In this document: positions 12,410 to 23,279 of the stretch, one piece after another
How the letters are laid out: each line of letters begins with the position of its first letter
Numbering within the stretch: the stretch's first letter is position 1
Assembly (NCBI GenBank): GCA_946699065.1
Contig: CAMPDV010000703.1
Coordinates: 124,001 to 188,000, forward strand
Length of the DNA stretch: 64,000 nt
Direction: 5' to 3'
Origin: Loxodes magnus
Lineage: Eukaryota > Ciliophora > Karyorelictea > Loxodida > Loxodidae
Notes under the pieces: generated by a model
Told to the model about the DNA's origin: nothing
The model's database searches: none
Seen by the model: only the letters and a program-made list of their open reading frames with translations
Made by a program: the position numbers and the translations under genes

Positions 12410-12680
12410 GAAAGGGACATCTTCATCGGAGAATGGATAAAGGTAGTATACATAATCTACTGTTGTCATCCTCTGGTTTGGTTAGACTTTGGACACATGC
12501 TTATTTAGTTACCGGTAATGGTGCTACTCCTTTTAATAACTTGACTCAGGTGTTTTTTATTATATTTTTCATCGGAGGTTGAGGAAATAGAATACCTATA
12601 ATAGATTTTTGTCTCCCTCTACTTTTGTTTTACGCTACGATGCAATATGTAATTGACCTGAAGATCTCAAGTAATATTTA
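12410..12680 (+). mobile_element. Dimeric structured element, type B, copy 1
   Basis: Two tandem units each begin TTCATCGGAG and each contain a short inverted repeat 35-45 bases apart: CGGAG (12427-12431) with CTCTG (12471-12475), and GGAGG (12574-12578) with CCTCT (12616-12620). A related dimer lies at 23640-23895 with CAGAGG/CCTCTG. The stem sequences differ but still pair, G.U included. The element is followed within 90 bases by the shared 3' hairpin. Confidence 0.5.
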
Positions 12681-12705
12681 TTTATATCAATGTTGAATAG
12701 TAAAA

Positions 12706-12738
12706 GAGCTGCGCACTATCGAAGTGCTCCGCGCTCTC
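12706..12738 (+). repeat. Shared 3' hairpin (type C)
   Basis: GAGCTGCGCAC-TATCGAA-GTGCTCCGCGCTC can fold into a bulged stem-loop. Near-identical hairpins occur at 2225, 21928, 22750 (minus), 23546, 24053 and 46305, each after a different body. The type-A element at 12756 was inserted immediately after this copy. Confidence 0.75.
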
Positions 12739-12755
12739 TAAACTAATTTTTAATT
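12739..12755 (+). repeat. 17-bp target-site duplication, left
   Basis: TAAACTAATTTTTAATT is repeated exactly at 13068-13084 and brackets the first type-A element. Confidence 0.85.
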
Positions 12756-13067
12756 AATTAATTTCAACTAAAAAAGTTTTTGGACCGGGAACTCCTTTCC
12801 GATTGCACGACCCGACGCTCTCTTTTTATGGAATAACGGGGATATCCTGTTGTGCTCCAGGCACAGCTGCTAGGGAGCTCCATCGCTATGAGCTGCCAGG
12901 CTTCAAGCCCCTAACAAGAGCGGATAATCTCAAAGACAGTGTTCCCTTCAGAAAATGACTCTGACCAGGGACTTTCTCAGCGACAGGAAAGGAACTTGTT
13001 CCTAGCCATAAAACCAGAAAGTGTTGTCACGAAGGCCATTCTCAGCTCCCACCATCTTTTCAATTAT
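12756..13067 (+). mobile_element. Structured SINE-like element, type A, copy 1
   Basis: A 312-bp GC-richer element bounded by an exact 17-bp TSD. It matches 14132-14441 across its length. Predicted hairpins: GGGAA/TTTCC (12787-12800), TGTGC/GCACA (12851-12865), GGCTT/AAGCC (12899-12909) and GGAAC/GTTCC (12991-13002). The first two have entirely different sequences in copy 2 yet still pair; the last two are invariant. It ends CTCCCACCATCTTTT. There is no ORF. It is a non-coding retroposed RNA gene family by inference; the parental RNA is not recognised. Confidence 0.8.
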
Positions 13068-13084
13068 TAAACTAATTTTTAATT
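13068..13084 (+). repeat. 17-bp target-site duplication, right
   Basis: Exact copy of 12739-12755. Confidence 0.85.
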
Positions 13085-13149
13085 TAAAATTGTCCGAAAG
13101 CAGTAAATTACTGCCATTTAAAATAAGTTTGAAAGTTTAAAATTTCTTG

Positions 13150-13859
13150 ATTGCAAAGGTCAATTTGTCTTCTCTTTGGTCCAATTACTTTTGGAATCTT
13201 GTAATCGTAAGTTTTCTGTAAATCTATTCATTCTTGCTACAATAAAGTTGTTCCCTCTTCTTTTATTATTAGATTCAATATTGTCTTTAAAAATTTTGGA
13301 ATTTCAGACAGTTCAGATGCAAGTGTCTTTCGCTATTGCAATAATATCATTTTTTCTTTATTCTTTTTCCTCAGGGCTTTCTGTGGCTCTTTTTCTTCAA
13401 TTTCCATAATATATATCTTTATTTTCGCTGACTGGATTCGCTTTTTTAACTTTGGAATCTCTTTTAGCTTTGTAAATAGTTTTAAATCTATTCATTTTAG
13501 TCCTAAATCTTTTGTGCTTGGAAGTTCATTTAGCTAAACTGTTCTTGCTAATATTTCAATAATGTATTGAGATACTCCTGATTATTACTTCTGAGATCTA
13601 AAGAGTCTTGAAGTCCATGCTGAATCAGTTCTGACAACTTTGAGTTCTCCATCCGTACTTCCTGGAGGTTTAGCGCTACTTTAACAAACTACTATATCTG
13701 ACCGGAAGGATTAAACTCTGAAACCTCTTAGAGCAGTACGGACTTTCAAAACTTCTCTTCCGATGTTGGTGTTTGAGTCACCTTCTGGATTTTTATTTAA
13801 CTTGTATTTTTGATACGTACCAGGCTCCTAGGAAAAAATCCCTTTCTGAAGTCCGCCAT
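13150..13859 (-). CDS. Zinc-knuckle retroelement ORF (gag/ORF1-like), degenerate
   Basis: From ATG at 13859 (MADFRKGF) the minus strand reads about 235 residues: a basic N-terminus, a Gln/Asn-rich helical middle, then a C-terminal CCHC-like motif in which the first Cys is TGA (13347-13349): x-Y-Y-C-N-S-E-R-H-L-H-L-N-C. The following residues (LKFQNFQRQ) resemble the sequence after the knuckle in the other copies. CX2CX4HX4C knuckles bind nucleic acid in Gag and LINE ORF1 proteins. TGC to TGA would remove a zinc ligand unless TGA were read as Cys here, so I regard it as a decayed copy. It sits between two type-A elements. Confidence 0.6.
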
Positions 13860-14115
13860 TATTTTTTCTGATTTTTATAAATAATAATTTTACTAATTTT
13901 CTTTTTAATAGAAGCAATTTAATCCATTATAAACTTAATTTTTATTTATTTTTTTGATTTTAATTATTTTTCTTTTTATAATAATTTTAGTAATTCTAAT
14001 TATTTATGTTTATTTCATCTTATAGTTTATTTCTGAGTCATATTTTTTACATTGGGTGTGTTTTTTTAATTTTGAAGTAGATTAAATTTTTGAATAAACT
14101 TAATATTTTAATTAA

Positions 14116-14131
14116 ATATTTAGCATATTTT
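14116..14131 (+). repeat. 16-bp target-site duplication, left
   Basis: ATATTTAGCATATTTT recurs exactly at 14442-14457, bracketing the second type-A element. Confidence 0.85.
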
Positions 14132-14441
14132 TTTTTAATTTCAACTTAAAGAGTTTTGGACTGCAACTTCTTGCAGTTTAACGACCCCAACACTCCCTTC
14201 ATGGGATAACGGGGATATCCTGTTGCTTTCGACAAGCAGCTGCCAGGGAGTTCCATCGCTATGGGCAGCCAGGCTTCAAGCCCCTACCAGGAGTGGATAA
14301 TCAAGAGGAAGGCATTCCCTTGCAAAGGTTGACTTTGACCAGGGACTTTCTCAGCGACAGGAAAGGAACTTGTTCCTAGCCATAAAACCAGAAAGTATGA
14401 TTCAGAAGGTCAATCTCAGCTCCCACCATCTTTTTAATTAT
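14132..14441 (+). mobile_element. Structured SINE-like element, type A, copy 2
   Basis: A 310-bp element with its own exact 16-bp TSD, so it is an insertion independent of copy 1. Hairpins: CTGCA/TGCAG (14161-14176) and TGCTT/AAGCA (14224-14238) replace the differently sequenced hairpins of copy 1. GGCTT/AAGCC (14272-14282) and GGAAC/GTTCC (14365-14376) are conserved. Long invariant stretches include CAGGGACTTTCTCAGCGACA. It ends CTCCCACCATCTTTTT. Confidence 0.8.
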
Positions 14442-14457
14442 ATATTTAGCATATTTT
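14442..14457 (+). repeat. 16-bp target-site duplication, right
   Basis: Exact copy of 14116-14131. Confidence 0.85.
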
Positions 14458-14565
14458 AATTTAGTTAAAATATAATAATTAATTTTACTTTTATTTTTTC
14501 AATTTTATTATTAAAAATTTTATTTTAATATTTTAATATTTTATTATTTTAAATAATTCTAAAAC

Positions 14566-14785
14566 TCTTAAACATATCTTAAACATATCTTAAACATATC
14601 TTAAACATATCTTAAACATATCTTAAACATATCTTAAACATATCTTAAACATATCTTAAACATATCTTAAACATATCTTAAACATATCTTAAACATATCT
14701 TAAACAAATCTTAAGCATACCTTAAATATACTCTTTAAATATCTTAAACATACCTTAAATATATCTTAAACAATCCTAAACACTT
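14566..14785 (+). repeat. 11-bp tandem repeat, about twelve perfect units plus decayed ones
   Basis: CTTAAACATAT is repeated perfectly to about 14700, then continues as degenerate copies (AAATC, GCATAC and AAATATA variants) to about 14785. Confidence 0.95.
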
Positions 14786-14962
14786 AATCTTGCAAAAAAG
14801 CAACTTAAAACGTAAAGCTTTTTAGATTAAATTACTTTGTAATTTATTTAAGTCTTATTCTTCTATAACTTAAATTTAATTTATTTTAGTTTACATTTTT
14901 ATTCTTAGTTTTCTGTCTTTTTAAGATAAAAAATTTAAAAATAAAGAAATAATTAGCAAAAT

Positions 14963-16990
14963 ATGGATTATTAAAAATAAGATAATTAGAATCAATATCA
15001 TTTTTTATTTAGATCAAAAGTTTAATTCTAATTATGCAAGTATAAGGGATCTTATTTCAGTCTAAATATAGGCATCATTCTAACTATAAATATCAAAATC
15101 ATTCCAAATATCAGTAGAGTTTAAGTCCCAGAGAAAAAGCTACGTTTTTAGTAGTAATAGAAACAACTATCTTGTATCCAAAATTCCATAATTTAATAAT
15201 ACTAATTCGTCATCAAATCTGAGCATTAACTACAAAATAAGAAAAAATCATCATGTAAAATACTATTACACAGCAAGAACTTGTGGGTCGTAATAATTAT
15301 AATTCAGATGGTAAATTACAAAGATAAGTAATTAATCCTATTTAACTTTAGCAGAGTTTACTTAAAGCAAGTATATCTAAAGTAAACAACTTCAATAAAT
15401 CAAGCTTTATGCTAACAGCTAAGTAAGAGGAATGTGATACTTTAAAAACTAATCTGATGATGAAATAGACAACAGAAAATAAAACATTAAACTAATCCAA
15501 ATCTAACTATATAAAAACCAGCTAAATAAGAACGTATAAAGTTATTTTGTAATAGTGAATTTCGTCTTTGCTAAAGACTAATATAGCTATAAGTAAGATA
15601 TAAGCAATTTTTAGAATTAAGATTAGAAGGAAGAATATAATCGTGAAAAAGAAGCCTGATATTTTAAGAACTATTCTGTATTTTCATATAAATGGTGATA
15701 ATATAACATTTTAAGTCTCGGTACTAAGAAAAAAGAAGAGTATGAAGCTTTAGAGAAGTTATAGAAATAAAATGTAAAATACTAGTCAATAGCAGTAGTT
15801 TGAAAGCAGAGACAAAGAAATATATAGAGCTTAATTTAGGCAAGCAAATGATATTCATCCACTATAATTAATTGACCTTATTCAGATTACTATTTAATAT
15901 ACAGGCAGGAGAAAGAAATTAAAATGAAGTTTTATTACATAAATGTAACTAAGAAATACCAAATTAGCTGAGGATAAGCAAATAAAGCATATAAATAGAA
16001 ATGATTCCTATAAACAAATGCACTTGCTATAGGTTTTAAATATAATTTAACGATTATAATGGCTATAAAAACTCCTTGAATAAACATTATTTTAAGAGAT
16101 TTTAGAAACTTTCTTTTCCTTCCCTGAAGTTGGCTTTAGAAACTTTTGTGTTTTTTCAACTGTTAATAGTAAATAAGACTAATCAGGTTTTACTTATGAA
16201 TGTAGGCAAGACAATTCTGTGCAAGAGAATAACTTATCAGTGATAGAGTAAATGACTTTAGAAAAGATTTAAGAACTTAATTCTGAAGTCTCTTTCTCAA
16301 TAATAAAATAAGTTACTCTCTAATTAATTTTAGACGATCCAAGTAAATAGCAGACTGAAAGCTTTGTAGATGAATTATAGACTAATTTCTTAATAATAAT
16401 TTAATATTTATCTGATAAATTATTTAGAGTGCTTTATGAAGGATAGCACTTTAAATCTTTGGAATAATAGAGTACTTAAAGCAGCAAAGCAAAAAATTAA
16501 TAAAGATTCAAAGATTACTGTTATAATGAGTAGCACAAGAGTATAGAGGAGGATAATAATAATAGACAATATTAAGAAGTTAAAATTTTATAAGAAAATA
16601 GCGTATAGATCTGTCATTTGGCAAATCAAATAAATTTACATAATATACGAGGCAGAGAATGCCGAAACATTTTAAAGTTATAGGAAAGCCAAAATACAGT
16701 AAAAGAATTAATTATAAGAAAACCCAAACAAAATCTAGAAATTTAATTTTGGAAAAGTTAAGAATGAAAATAAATTTAAGAACCAATTAATATGAATAGA
16801 GAAGATAATAGCATTTTATATGAAACCCATGTATTTGAAGACGCGAATTCATTTTAATTTAATCAAATAATAAATCATAAATTAAGTAAAAATAACATTA
16901 GAAAATATTAAGCCTAGACCTTTGTAAGTAAAATAAACAAAGCTGAAAAATAGAAAAATAAAGAAAGAAATAAAATAGTTAATATATTAT
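14963..16990 (+). CDS. Large unassigned gene, frame changes or introns
   Basis: A plausible start is ATG at 14963 (MDYQKQDNQNQYHF). Three long protein-like stretches follow in different frames: an Asn/Ser/Gln-rich region (about 15030-15540), a charged region with several TGA codons read as Trp (about 15570-16040, including KEEYEALEKLQKQ and SDYYLIYRQEKEIKMK), and a long acidic/Gln-rich C-terminal part (about 15950-16960, including LEKIQELNSEVSFSIIKQ and DELQTNFLIIIQYLSDKLF). Short introns or frameshifts must separate them; I could not place splice sites. No family was recognised. Its length and steady protein-like composition make it one of the better gene candidates in the window. Confidence 0.5.
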
Positions 16991-17924
16991 ATATCTATCT
17001 TTTAGAATAATAATTTTAAAGATTTATCTCTAACTAAAGACAAAAATAAATAATAATAATATAGATACATATACACAAGAGAGGATAAATTACTTAATTA
17101 AAAATCCAAACTGATATTTTAGAAATTACGAAACTTTTTTAAAATTTTACGATATAAATAATATTTATTTTCCTTGCTTATTTACATAAAATAAAAGTAT
17201 TTTATGATTTAATATCTTAATCAAGATTTTTTTTGGTATAAAATAAAATCAATTTCATATTAATAAAATTTTATTTTTAGTATTTTTTCTAGTTAAGAAA
17301 TATTAATTTTCAATCTTAAATATAATGCATTTATTTATTTTTAAATACTTATATTCTGATAAAAATATTTCAAATTTAAATAATCATAAAACAATAATTA
17401 AAAAATAAGCTAAACCTTTATGTTCAAAATAAACTCTTAGTTTTAAAATTTTAGCATTTTATTTTTTCTTAAAATTTAATCTGATTTTTATATTATTTTT
17501 CTAATATTTTTACTTTATTAGCCATATAATACTTTTTTAATATTTAGAAAATAATTTTTAATAAATAAAGTTTTTAATCTCATAATTAAAAAATTACATT
17601 ATATTAAATCAGCTTAAAAATAATGTAAATATTTTTAATTTATAAGTTTAATTTAATTCTAATAGATTGTTATTTTTAATTAATACATTACTTTATTTTT
17701 TCATATTTACTCTAATTATTTATTATTTAAAAATTAAATCTTTCAAAGCTATGTGTGATTTAAAAAAATATAAAGTTTCAATTACTGCATACATTTCTTA
17801 AACTTTATCTATATTTTAAAATGCTTTAATTTTTTTCTGTTTGAACTAGAAAAACTTTATTTAGATAAAAAAAGCAAATAGATATAATTTAACATCTTAC
17901 TAAGATGTTATGCTATTATTTTAT
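16991..17924. other. AT-rich stretch without recognised gene
   Basis: Mostly A/T runs. No motif or repeat of note. Confidence 0.5.
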
Positions 17925-18595
17925 GATACAGAGAGTTAGATAGTTCGCTATGAAGTACGTTTTACTTCTTATCAATTTTGGAAGGTTTCTCTTCTTCTGA
18001 CTTCTTTCGGTCCTGCACTCATTCTCTAAAGTTCATGTATAAGTTCTTGACGTCAAAAGGGCAGTTTATTCTCGTAATGGATTCTGCCATAGAGTGTAAT
18101 CAAATTCCTCTCTGTTAGCTCAATAAACATCAAATTTCTCTCGATTTATCTAATATTTACATATGAACGGGAGTGTCATCCCCTAACCTCAGTTCTAACT
18201 TGGAAGATGTGATCAGGTTGGCTAGTAAAAGAAGGCGTTGAAGGCCAGAAAGAATACAATGACTTAAAAAATAATAATTCGTTCTGGTTTTAGTTGAAGA
18301 GCTCGCTTTTGCTAAGACCTGGATATTCTATTTCCAATCTTACGATATGCATCCCTTAATTAGGGCGTACTGAGACTGTGATCCAGCACACATATCAGTT
18401 CTTTCTCTAGCTCTGTCTATAGCTCTTATAGTGTTAATATAGGAGGGTAGATTCTGCTAGATGTAGTTTCGTCTGAAATGGAAGGCGAAACTTCTCTTTC
18501 AGGTGTGCCTTCCGAGCAATGTCTACTCATCCAGATGTCGATTGGGACCTTTACTTAGGAGAAGATTGAGATTTATCTTCGTTCTAAGTTTATTT
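17925..18595 (-). CDS. GC-richer coding tract, unassigned
   Basis: About 220 residues read in one minus-strand frame with mixed codon use, clearly GC-richer than the flanks. Four TGA codons read as Trp (for example REIWCL and REWVQD). It contains RAIDRARERTDMCAGSQ and a Lys/Glu-rich end before SLYHK. I do not recognise the family. The abrupt composition edges suggest an exon or an inserted retroelement ORF. It could be the C-terminal part of a LINE ORF2, but no reverse-transcriptase motif is visible. Confidence 0.45.
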
Positions 18596-18789
18596 AGTTC
18601 CCAAACTTTTTCATTTGTTTAAATTTGTTACTGATAAGGTCCTTCTTTAACATCTTCCAAAAAACTTATTAAGTTTTTATATTAACAAATATTTTTCGTA
18701 TAGATAGTAGTAGAGAAAGTAAAGGCGTCAATTCTTCAGCCTATATCTACACTTTGATAATAAATATCTTTGCAGTTTAGTGTAAATAA

Positions 18790-19290
18790 ATTTAGAACAT
18801 AAAGATCAATCTTTGAAAGAGAAACAGATAAATATTATGAACAAATTTTCCTACACGACAAATATATCGTATTTATTGTAATTCCAATAGAAGCAACGTA
18901 GTTATTGTATTCAAGATTAAAAGAAAAAGAAACGTTAAGCATCTCGATTAAATAAAAGATATTACAGTTTGAACGTTCAATATATAAGATTTAAAGAGAT
19001 GCAACAAGTCCAAGGTTGGAAGCCAAAGTTAGTTAAACCTGGGCAAATTCAAGTTTCCAATCTTAGTAAAATTGAAAGCCCCAAAGTCTTTATTAAATAA
19101 CAGAGAGCAAGAATTACTGTCTTTTGAGAGGAATTGAGATTTCCTATAATAAAAAACTATAATTAATCTTATCTTAGATAGTAATACTTATTTGAAGACT
19201 TTATAGGATATTTAAGACATAAGTATAATAAATCATTTAAAATAGTAGAAAATTTTTGCGGTGAAAGAAAAACTTTTTATCATTAATAAA
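18790..19290 (+). CDS. Coding-like tract, frame ambiguous
   Basis: Two plus-strand frames both read as plausible protein here, one starting at ATG near 18837 (MNKFSYTTNISYLLQF) and one from about 18800 (IFERETDKYYEQIFLHDKY). The second is more amphipathic. Without stops neither can be excluded. No motif was recognised. Confidence 0.25.
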
Positions 19291-19829
19291 TTGCTTTAAT
19301 AATTTTTTATTTTGCATCAAGATAATTTTATGTTCCTTGATAATAATTTTCTGGTAATTTTTTAAGTTTATATTTTTCTTTTTATTATTTAGAAAATAAA
19401 CCATAATTTTCTAAAAATCTTAAATAATTTATATTAAATTTTAAATTAATTTTGATTAAATAGATTCCATATACTTATTTTCTACTTTTTAGATAACTTT
19501 CTTTTTAAAATTCAGGTATAGTTACTTTAAGAATCTCAACTAACTTACTTAGTTTTTTATTTAGCAATTTTATTTTTTAAGATAAAAAGTAATTTTAGAT
19601 ACTAAATTAAAGCAAAAAATATTAATAAATTTTAAACTTATTTAAGCTTTTTTCTCTAAATTATTTAGATAATTCTTAAATTAATATAATAAATAAAGAG
19701 TTAACTCTTTATTAAATTTAACTATTTTATAATTAAATTTTAGTATTATTATAAGTAAATAGTGTATGTTATAAACTTTAGTAAATGTTTTTAATATTTT
19801 TTAAATATAATCTTGGTTTCATTCAATTT

Positions 19830-20735
19830 TCAATTACTATTGTTATAGTCTCATCTTTTACTTCTTCCTCTTTGGTTTTTTATTTTCTAATAATTAAAAT
19901 CTTCGTGACTTAAGCTTCTTAGAAATATTTTTAGTTATAAATTTAAATGTCTGGAATAGATATTATTTGTTTCCTTCTTATATAAGAGGTTTGTGGAAAT
20001 TGTTGATGATTACCTAATTACTCAGTATTTATTTTATCTATTTTCATTTTCTTAAACTCTGAATAGCTGCATTATAGAAATAATATAGGTTTTTGTCTCT
20101 TATATATTTAGGAAAAGTTTTTAAACTAATATTATTTTTGGAATTCTGCAGGTCAATGCAATAAATATCTGATAATAGTTAACTTGACATAATATTGAAA
20201 TCCTTTTTCAAGTTGGTAATGAAAAGGGAGCCTATTGTCGATCTTGGAAAATTAGTAGTTTCTTATTTCATTTTATAATAGAATAAAAAAAACTTGTTTT
20301 CCATAATTTGCTTGTAAAATAGCCAGTTTAAATATATAAAAAATTACTCCTTAAAAGTTGAAATTGATGCTTAAATGTTATCTTTAAATAATTTTCATGC
20401 TTGATTCAAATATATTAAAACTCCAGTTATTCCTTTATGAATACTTCATATTACTATTTCTCCTCCATATTCTGCTTTAAGTAGTGTAAAAAGTCTGCAT
20501 AGAGTTTTAAAGTGTCAAGGAGTAACATTCTTTAATGGCAGAGAATATAGAAAAAGTTTATAAATTTCCATATTTTTAAATCTTCTACTAATAATGATAA
20601 ATTAAATTTGCTTTTTCATGCAGACAATTCCAAGGTATGTCCCATAGTTCCTTTGCTTGATATAGTAACCTTCTATTTTCAATTTTAATTCTATATTTAA
20701 GCTTTCTTTTTAATAAATTAGATGTATCATACTTA
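19830..20735 (-). CDS. Unknown protein family, copy 1 (likely decayed)
   Basis: The minus strand encodes a protein related to that at 29160-30075. Aligned pieces include LHEKANLIYHY here against LHEKGNLIYHC there, then KNVTPWHFKTLCRLF and KAEYGGEIVI against NVTLRFLNVLQ and DDYGGELVS. At least one frame change is needed between the LHEK part and the YGGE part. No family was recognised; it is not obviously a kinase although the GNL turn is reminiscent. Homology between two copies makes coding origin likely. Confidence 0.45.
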
Positions 20736-20989
20736 TTAGTGCTTATTTACACTAATCTACTAAAACACTTTGTTGTATTCATCTTTTTACTATTCAATTC
20801 TATGTAGATTAGGGAGAAATATTGAATCATATCAGCATAATCACTAACAAATTTCATATTTTGTAAATTGATATCTAATTGAATGCTTCTTTTCTATGTA
20901 CACAAATTATTATAAGCTTGTGATAAAGATCTAATAAAGTGTAGATAGGTAGAAGAAAAAACCACAGATAATGTAGTGGAAAATGATAA

Positions 20990-21006
20990 ATATATGTAAT
21001 TAATAA
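20990..21006 (+). repeat. 17-bp target-site duplication, left
   Basis: ATATATGTAATTAATAA recurs at 21848-21864 around the minus-strand zinc-knuckle element. The right end of this copy merges with the (AAT)n tail, so one or two bases are uncertain. Confidence 0.75.
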
Positions 21007-21847
21007 TAATAATAATAATAATATACTTAAAGTTAGTAGAGTTTTGCATTCTCTGGAATTGCAACCAGTTCCTGCGGACAGCTTTTTTAACGTGGGTGTG
21101 ATCCACGACCTTTTTATTAAGTGGAAGGTTACCACTGTAACCGTTCAAGTGGTCTTGCAAAAAGCTTTTATTTGTAGATCCCTGTTGGAGTTATTCATAG
21201 TTTATTGAGTTGTCTCCATGTTCTTTTCTGCTCTTATTCGTTTATTTTCTTTCACTATCAACAGTTTTTTAAAATATGTTGATTTGATTTGCAACATCAA
21301 CAAAGTTTGTATTATTGTCTTTATTTCGTTCTTTTTTATGATAATTTATTTTCTATATTTTCTAATCTTTTAATGAAACTTGTAGCAATCATTTCTTTTT
21401 CTGGATTCAATTCTGTTTTTAATTCTATTGGTATTTTTTCTATTTCCATTTTTGTGTCGTATTTAAAATTTTATTATGATTAAGTTCAGAGTTATTCTTC
21501 CGTTATTAATTTGCTACAAATAAGTTATCTTCTAAGTATTAGTAATTCGTTGTTCTAATCTTCTATATTACTCATTAGTTCCCGTATTTTTTCGCCTAAG
21601 TTGTAAGTTGTTTCTTCATAATTTGAGATTACTTTTTACATTTGGTCTAATTAAATTTAAAATTTTTGATTAGTTTCGTTTTTAGGTTAACTTATCTCTA
21701 TTTATCCTACCATAACTTTACCTTCTGAAGAAGAGCTTGACTCCTCCTATTGTTATTATTTTTTCTAAATTTCTTTTGCCGCTTTTCTCTTTAGGTTTCT
21801 AAGTTAATTTTTTGAGAGTCGAAGAGATTAATCCATTTTTTTTTTAT
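21007..21847 (-). mobile_element. Zinc-knuckle ORF retroelement, copy 1
   Basis: Nearly identical (I count only a handful of substitutions) to 45036-45873 in inverse orientation. It starts about ten A-rich bases before ATG 21836, carries one ORF, then two conserved hairpins (GTGG/CCAC and CGTGG/CCACG) and an (ATT)n tail. The 17-bp TSD differs from those of the other copies, so it is an independent insertion. The simple-repeat 3' tail and variable TSD point to target-primed reverse transcription. It encodes no reverse transcriptase, so it would depend on one in trans. Confidence 0.85.
21010..21836 (-). CDS. Zinc-knuckle (gag/ORF1-like) protein
   Basis: From ATG at 21836 (MDQSLRLSKNQLRNLKRKA): a basic N-terminal helix, a Gln run, an acidic-Ser patch, a coiled-coil region (NLGEKIRELMSNIEDQNNE), then a CX2CX4HX4C zinc knuckle with TGA at the second position. 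Six in-frame TGA codons all fall where Trp is suitable. Such proteins coat the element RNA and act as nucleic-acid chaperones. The ORF runs into the 3' hairpins and no clear stop is decided. The protein is essentially the same as that encoded at 45046. Confidence 0.75.
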
Positions 21848-21864
21848 ATATATGTAATTAATAA
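21848..21864 (+). repeat. 17-bp target-site duplication, right
   Basis: Copy of 20990-21006. Confidence 0.75.
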
Positions 21865-21927
21865 GAAAAACATTTCTATTGCCTGAAGACTTACTTTAAG
21901 TAACGGAAATATTTTGAAGTATGGAAA

Positions 21928-21966
21928 GAGTTGCGCACCAACGAGGTGCTACGCGCTCTATAATCA
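21928..21966 (+). repeat. Shared 3' hairpin (type C)
   Basis: GAGTTGCGCACC-AACGA-GGTGCTACGCGCTC followed by TATAATC and an A/T tail. The body before it (about 21865-21925) is short and has only a small TTACTTTAAGTAA palindrome, so this is probably a truncated element. Confidence 0.75.
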
Positions 21967-22194
21967 AATTAATTTATTAATTTAATATTTATTTATATAT
22001 TAACATAGCTTATTATATTATATTAAGAAGAATCAACCTTTATTTGGCTAGATTTTTTATAAATTTTTTATCATCAATAAGTTTCAAAATTGTAATATTC
22101 TAGTTTCTTTAATAGTAAATTCTTATAACTTTCTCCTCTTGTTAGTTATTGAAAATCAAAGCAGCACTATCATTTCTTGAATTGTCTCATAATC

Positions 22195-22640
22195 TTTGGT
22201 CTTCTAAATATGGGTAAAAAAATTTTATAATGAAATATTCAGTTTTGCATTTAGTAAATTTTTAATAGGATGAATATCCTTTTTCTGTTGCTAATCTAAT
22301 TTTAATCAATTTATTATCTTAAGATCATATTTTTTGCAATATAAGCTTTTATCTTTCTTTTTTAGTAAACGAAACCTGGGGATTAAATATTTCCTCTTTT
22401 GATTCTGGATCAATTTATTATTTGATATAGATACAATCCAATTTATTAATTTTTATGATTCTATATTGTTTAAAAATCCTTTCTATTGTGTTAAATTGCA
22501 TTTCCAACCATAAGGAGAGAGGCTATAAGTTAGTTTCTTATTTAAAGTTCCATTAATCGATCAATTTGTTGAAAATAATCAAAGAGAGTAAGATATTTAT
22601 TTTAGATAGTTTAAATTGTTTTGCTAGCTTCTAGTTATAA
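22195..22640 (-). repeat. Dispersed coding-like repeat, copy 2
   Basis: Homologous to 10255-10880. Frame-disrupting differences relative to that copy are visible around the KRGNI region. Function unknown. Confidence 0.5.
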
Positions 22641-22749
22641 AATCATTAATATAAAAGTTGTTATTAATTCTTGCTAATTTTTAAATTTTTTCGTAGGAGA
22701 TATTTATTTCTTCGAAGTCACATCTTTTTTAAAAAGGGAACTGAGATTA

Positions 22750-23055
22750 TAGAGAGCGTAGCCCTACGATACGAGCAGCTCTTTAATTAAAGTCTTTTAA
22801 AGTTTAAAAGCGTATTACGATAAATTCTTCCTTGTGCTCGCATCCCTTGGAAATTATTTTCTCCTATAGAGTTAGTGTCGGAGTGCTTCCCTAAAGATAC
22901 CTTAATCTCAGGTATCGCTCAACATATTGTTACTTGATGCCTTGGTCATGACATACTTGGCTCTAGCCAAGATTCTTGTTCATTTCTTCACAAAGAGTAC
23001 TTCCTAGTTACTGAGTTTCTTTCAATCATAGCAAGAGGATTTCTCCTCCCTATTT
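22750..23055 (-). mobile_element. Structured element, type D, with type-C 3' hairpin
   Basis: Read on the minus strand: a 5' hairpin GGAGGAG/TCCTC, then CTTGGC-TAGA-GCCAAG, then GATACCT-GAGATTA-AGGTATC, then the shared 3' hairpin ending CTCTATAATCTC at about 22745. The plus-strand element at 23280-23580 is related (both contain AGGCATCAAGTA and a GTAC-type hairpin). No ORF. Confidence 0.5.
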
Positions 23056-23279
23056 AAAATCAAATATATATAATAAAGATATGAGAGTAAAGGAATATTT
23101 GATCTAATTGCTAAGAATCTATATATCTTTTATCAAAAGACGAGAAAATATTAGATAAGATTTTGTTGAAATATTAAGTGCTATATTAAATCCCTTTTGA
23201 TTTTTACTATTCAAGAAGCTGAATAATTATTATACTCTTAAAAAATAGAGAGGAAATTATTATTATATTAAAATAAATA

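Noticed and set aside
21289-21483. 64-residue hydrophobic ORF, repeated at 45399-45593 minus
   Set aside because: Antisense shadow of the zinc-knuckle ORF element; identity of the pair reflects the duplicated element.
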